Of a stretch of DNA of 64,000 bases, positions 57,620 to 64,000 are shown in pieces. A model generated the notes under the pieces. The model saw nothing but the letters and a program-made list of their open reading frames with translations, was not told the origin of the DNA and did not search any database. This DNA is from Spongilla lacustris (Eukaryota > Porifera > Demospongiae > Spongillida > Spongillidae): positions 30,219,255 to 30,283,254 of the forward strand of contig OX442415.1 of the NCBI GenBank assembly GCA_949361645.1. Reading direction: 5' to 3'. The stretch's first letter is position 1, and each line of letters opens with the position of its first letter. A program made the translations under genes and the position numbers.

Positions 57620-60600
57620 ACATACATACATACATACATACATACATACATACATACATACATACATACATACATACATACATACATACATACATACATA
57701 CATACATACATACATACATACATACATACATACATACATACATACATACATACATACATACATACATACATACATACATACATACATACATACATACATA
57801 CATACATACATACATACATACATACATACATACATACATACATACATACATACATACATACATACATACATACATACATACATACATACATACATACATA
57901 CATACATACATACATACATACATACATACATACATACATACATACATACATACATACATACATACATACATACATACATACATACATACATACATACATA
58001 CATACATACATACATACATACATACATACATACATACATACATACATACATACATACATACATACATACATACATACATACATACATACATACATACATA
58101 CATACATACATACATACATACATACATACATACATACATACATACATACATACATACATACATACATACATACATACATACATACATACATACATACATA
58201 CATACATACATACATACATACATACATACATACATACATACATACATACATACATACATACATACATACATACATACATACATACATACATACATACATA
58301 CATACATACATACATACATACATACATACATACATACATACATACATACATACATACATACATACATACATACATACATACATACATACATACATACATA
58401 CATACATACATACATACATACATACATACATACATACATACATACATACATACATACATACATACATACATACATACATACATACATACATACATACATA
58501 CATACATACATACATACATACATACATACATACATACATACATACATACATACATACATACATACATACATACATACATACATACATACATACATACATA
58601 CATACATACATACATACATACATACATACATACATACATACATACATACATACATACATACATACATACATACATACATACATACATACATACATACATA
58701 CATACATACATACATACATACATACATACATACATACATACATACATACATACATACATACATACATACATACATACATACATACATACATACATACATA
58801 CATACATACATACATACATACATACATACATACATACATACATACATACATACATACATACATACATACATACATACATACATACATACATACATACATA
58901 CATACATACATACATACATACATACATACATACATACATACATACATACATACATACATACATACATACATACATACATACATACATACATACATACATA
59001 CATACATACATACATACATACATACATACATACATACATACATACATACATACATACATACATACATACATACATACATACATACATACATACATACATA
59101 CATACATACATACATACATACATACATACATACATACATACATACATACATACATACATACATACATACATACATACATACATACATACATACATACATA
59201 CATACATACATACATACATACATACATACATACATACATACATACATACATACATACATACATACATACATACATACATACATACATACATACATACATA
59301 CATACATACATACATACATACATACATACATACATACATACATACATACATACATACATACATACATACATACATACATACATACATACATACATACATA
59401 CATACATACATACATACATACATACATACATACATACATACATACATACATACATACATACATACATACATACATACATACATACATACATACATACATA
59501 CATACATACATACATACATACATACATACATACATACATACATACATACATACATACATACATACATACATACATACATACATACATACATACATACATA
59601 CATACATACATACATACATACATACATACATACATACATACATACATACATACATACATACATACATACATACATACATACATACATACATACATACATA
59701 CATACATACATACATACATACATACATACATACATACATACATACATACATACATACATACATACATACATACATACATACATACATACATACATACATA
59801 CATACATACATACATACATACATACATACATACATACATACATACATACATACATACATACATACATACATACATACATACATACATACATACATACATA
59901 CATACATACATACATACATACATACATACATACATACATACATACATACATACATACATACATACATACATACATACATACATACATACATACATACATA
60001 CATACATACATACATACATACATACATACATACATACATACATACATACATACATACATACATACATACATACATACATACATACATACATACATACATA
60101 CATACATACATACATACATACATACATACATACATACATACATACATACATACATACATACATACATACATACATACATACATACATACATACATACATA
60201 CATACATACATACATACATACATACATACATACATACATACATACATACATACATACATACATACATACATACATACATACATACATACATACATACATA
60301 CATACATACATACATACATACATACATACATACATACATACATACATACATACATACATACATACATACATACATACATACATACATACATACATACATA
60401 CATACATACATACATACATACATACATACATACATACATACATACATACATACATACATACATACATACATACATACATACATACATACATACATACATA
60501 CATACATACATACATACATACATACATACATACATACATACATACATACATACATACATACATACATACATACATACATACATACATACATACATACATA

Positions 60601-63131
60601 CATACATACATACATACATACATACATACATACATACATACATACATACATACATACATACATACATACATACATACATACATACATACATACATACATA
60701 CATACATACATACATACATACATACATACATACATACATACATACATACATACATACATACATACATACATACATACATACATACATACATACATACATA
60801 CATACATACATACATACATACATACATACATACATACATACATACATACATACATACATACATACATACATACATACATACATACATACATACATACATA
60901 CATACATACATACATACATACATACATACATACATACATACATACATACATACATACATACATACATACATACATACATACATACATACATACATACATA
61001 CATACATACATACATACATACATACATACATACATACATACATACATACATACATACATACATACATACATACATACATACATACATACATACATACATA
61101 CATACATACATACATACATACATACATACATACATACATACATACATACATACATACATACATACATACATACATACATACATACATACATACATACATA
61201 CATACATACATACATACATACATACATACATACATACATACATACATACATACATACATACATACATACATACATACATACATACATACATACATACATA
61301 CATACATACATACATACATACATACATACATACATACATACATACATACATACATACATACATACATACATACATACATACATACATACATACATACATA
61401 CATACATACATACATACATACATACATACATACATACATACATACATACATACATACATACATACATACATACATACATACATACATACATACATACATA
61501 CATACATACATACATACATACATACATACATACATACATACATACATACATACATACATACATACATACATACATACATACATACATACATACATACATA
61601 CATACATACATACATACATACATACATACATACATACATACATACATACATACATACATACATACATACATACATACATACATACATACATACATACATA
61701 CATACATACATACATACATACATACATACATACATACATACATACATACATACATACATACATACATACATACATACATACATACATACATACATACATA
61801 CATACATACATACATACATACATACATACATACATACATACATACATACATACATACATACATACATACATACATACATACATACATACATACATACATA
61901 CATACATACATACATACATACATACATACATACATACATACATACATACATACATACATACATACATACATACATACATACATACATACATACATACATA
62001 CATACATACATACATACATACATACATACATACATACATACATACATACATACATACATACATACATACATACATACATACATACATACATACATACATA
62101 CATACATACATACATACATACATACATACATACATACATACATACATACATACATACATACATACATACATACATACATACATACATACATACATACATA
62201 CATACATACATACATACATACATACATACATACATACATACATACATACATACATACATACATACATACATACATACATACATACATACATACATACATA
62301 CATACATACATACATACATACATACATACATACATACATACATACATACATACATACATACATACATACATACATACATACATACATACATACATACATA
62401 CATACATACATACATACATACATACATACATACATACATACATACATACATACATACATACATACATACATACATACATACATACATACATACATACATA
62501 CATACATACATACATACATACATACATACATACATACATACATACATACATACATACATACATACATACATACATACATACATACATACATACATACATA
62601 CATACATACATACATACATACATACATACATACATACATACATACATACATACATACATACATACATACATACATACATACATACATACATACATACATA
62701 CATACATACATACATACATACATACATACATACATACATACATACATACATACATACATACATACATACATACATACATACATACATACATACATACATA
62801 CATACATACATACATACATACATACATACATACATACATACATACATACATACATACATACATACATACATACATACATACATACATACATACATACATA
62901 CATACATACATACATACATACATACATACATACATACATACATACATACATACATACATACATACATACATACATACATACATACATACATACATACATA
63001 CATACATACATACATACATACATACATACATACATACATACATACATACATACATACATACATACATACATACATACATACATACATACATACATACATA
63101 CATACATACATACATACATACATACATACAT
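57620..63131. repeat. 5.5-kb apparently perfect (CATA)n microsatellite
   Basis: About 1,378 tandem copies of the tetranucleotide with no interruption that I can see. The right end decays into TGCATATTGTGTATG and ATGC repeats (63132-63165). It lies in a non-coding interval between minus-strand exons. The ~1,900-codon frames across it are artefacts of a repeat without stop codons. Confidence 0.98.
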
Positions 63132-63399
63132 GCATATTGTGTATGTATGCATGCATGCATGCATACATACACAATAAATACTCCACCACATAACCTATCA
63201 CTCCACACATCCCCACCATCACCTAACCTATCACTCCATGTGGCCTGGGCACCATGCCATGTCCTATGTTCCCCTGGAGTGGCTCCATGTTCCATTTGTG
63301 CTTATTCTCACAACAGTGTGAGGTCACCACAAGTCTGGCATACCTAGGACAACACATGCCCTGTTACCAAGGCAACATGCATGCATCAAGCTAGCTTAC

Positions 63400-63815
63400 T
63401 TGATTCCCATTGGAGGAAAACAAATCTTCTGTTTGCCATGCCAACTAAACCCAGCATAATCCACAATGCACTTCCATTGTGGTGGTAGAACATCTGTTGA
63501 AGCTTCTAGTCGGTAGGAGATAGGTTTGTTGCAGATATTCAGGCCTGGGTCTGGGGACCTCCTGTGCTGATGGAAGTGGTAGCAGTGGAACTCAAAGCAG
63601 CTGATCAGATATTGCTCCCTGAAGGCTAGGAGGGTAGCAGCTGAAGGACTGTTGTCCAACAGTTCTGACGCCAACAAAGGTCTTTCCATAGCCGGCTGGC
63701 TGGCCTTGTATGACACAACATTTTGTGTAGCCACAGTTATGTCAGCTGGACTAAGGGTTTCAAAACTTCTCACCAAGGCTCCATTCTCCAGTTTGCCCCT
63801 AGGGTACTCATTCCA
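63400..63815 (-). CDS. large exon of an unrecognised gene adjoining a truncated actin copy
   Basis: A 416-bp open exon between acceptor GTGCACAG|TGGAAT (63816/63815) and donor ATCAA|GTAAGC (63400/63399). It encodes about 138 residues including SPADITVATQNVVSY, ASELLDNSPSAATLLAFREQ, FEFHCYHFHQHRRSPDP, PPQWKCIVDYAGFSW and KICFPPMGI. It looks like real protein but I cannot name the family. It begins in phase 0, the same phase in which the upstream actin-like exon (63909-64000) ends, so a chimeric transcript is possible. The gene's other exons are uncertain. Confidence 0.5.
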
Positions 63816-63908
63816 CTGTGCACACTTGGAGGACTTCACGGAGAACCGCAGCGCGCTATACGCCGCATGCATACCGCTAGCTTAATGCTGCACCCGTATA
63901 TCTTATAC

Positions 63909-64000
63909 CTTCTCCATGTCGTCCCAGTTGGTGACTACGCCACGTTCGATGGGGTACTTCAGGGTGAGGACATCTCTCTTACTCTTAGCCTCACCTCCGA
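63909..64000 (-). CDS. second actin, end of exon 1 (partial, window edge)
   Basis: The fragment reads [18 protein letters not shown] then [12 protein letters not shown] and ends at donor AAG|GTATAAG, the same splice position as the actin at 54954-56213. Its protein is more canonical ([13 protein letters not shown]) than that neighbour. The following ~60 bp of intron (63843-63908) match the other actin's intron almost exactly, then homology stops. No actin exon 2 follows before the unrelated exon at 63815, so this copy is truncated, chimeric, or has a very long intron. Confidence 0.85.

Noticed and set aside
57281..63347. Frames of 1,850-2,000 codons on both strands
   Set aside because: They translate the (CATA)n repeat (YVCM or IHTY repeats). 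Absence of stops is a property of the tetranucleotide, not of a gene.

Overview
The window looks like nuclear DNA from an invertebrate animal, most likely a sponge. It holds metazoan gene families (a KDM7-type PHD/JmjC histone demethylase, dipeptidyl-peptidase I, ELMO, actin), compact intron-poor genes, very short intergenic spacers, and a heavy load of minisatellites, MITEs and decayed retroelements. The species call is an inference from gene content and style; no single diagnostic sequence was checked.

Layout. 1-7.9 kb: no convincing gene; small tandem repeats, two decayed copies of an endonuclease-bearing retroelement, and MITE-like elements. 7.97-32.04 kb (minus): one ~24-kb KDM7/PHF8-like gene. 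I reconstructed 18 exons from protein similarity and phase-compatible splice sites; one further exon, in the JmjC domain, is missing and probably lies in the 200-N gap at 26301-26500. Its introns are mostly satellites (35-bp, 21-bp, 22-bp, 23-bp and 13-bp units), a decayed retroelement and a ~1.8-kb near-perfect palindrome. 32.39-35.29 kb (plus): two tandem intronless cathepsin C genes, the first head-to-head with the KDM7 gene across a ~350-bp intergenic region rich in CRE-like motifs. 35.94-54.9 kb: a tandem segmental duplication, each unit an ELMO gene (minus, coding region intronless, one 5'UTR intron) plus a long spacer with a 40-bp satellite. Both spacers carry transposon insertions that the other lacks, giving filled and empty sites inside one window. 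54.95-56.21 kb (minus): a divergent two-exon actin gene, head-to-head with a small unrecognised plus-strand gene. 57.48-63.82 kb: exons of an unrecognised minus-strand gene around an apparently perfect 5.5-kb (CATA)n array. 63.9-64.0 kb: exon 1 of a second, more ordinary actin, cut by the window edge.

The genes do not form a pathway. ELMO (Rac activation with DOCK proteins) and actin share cytoskeletal biology, cathepsin C is a lysosomal protease, and KDM7 is a chromatin enzyme. The main interest is structural: minisatellites that have copied splice sites, several transposon insertions with target duplications and matched empty sites, and an actin with a changed nucleotide-pocket residue.
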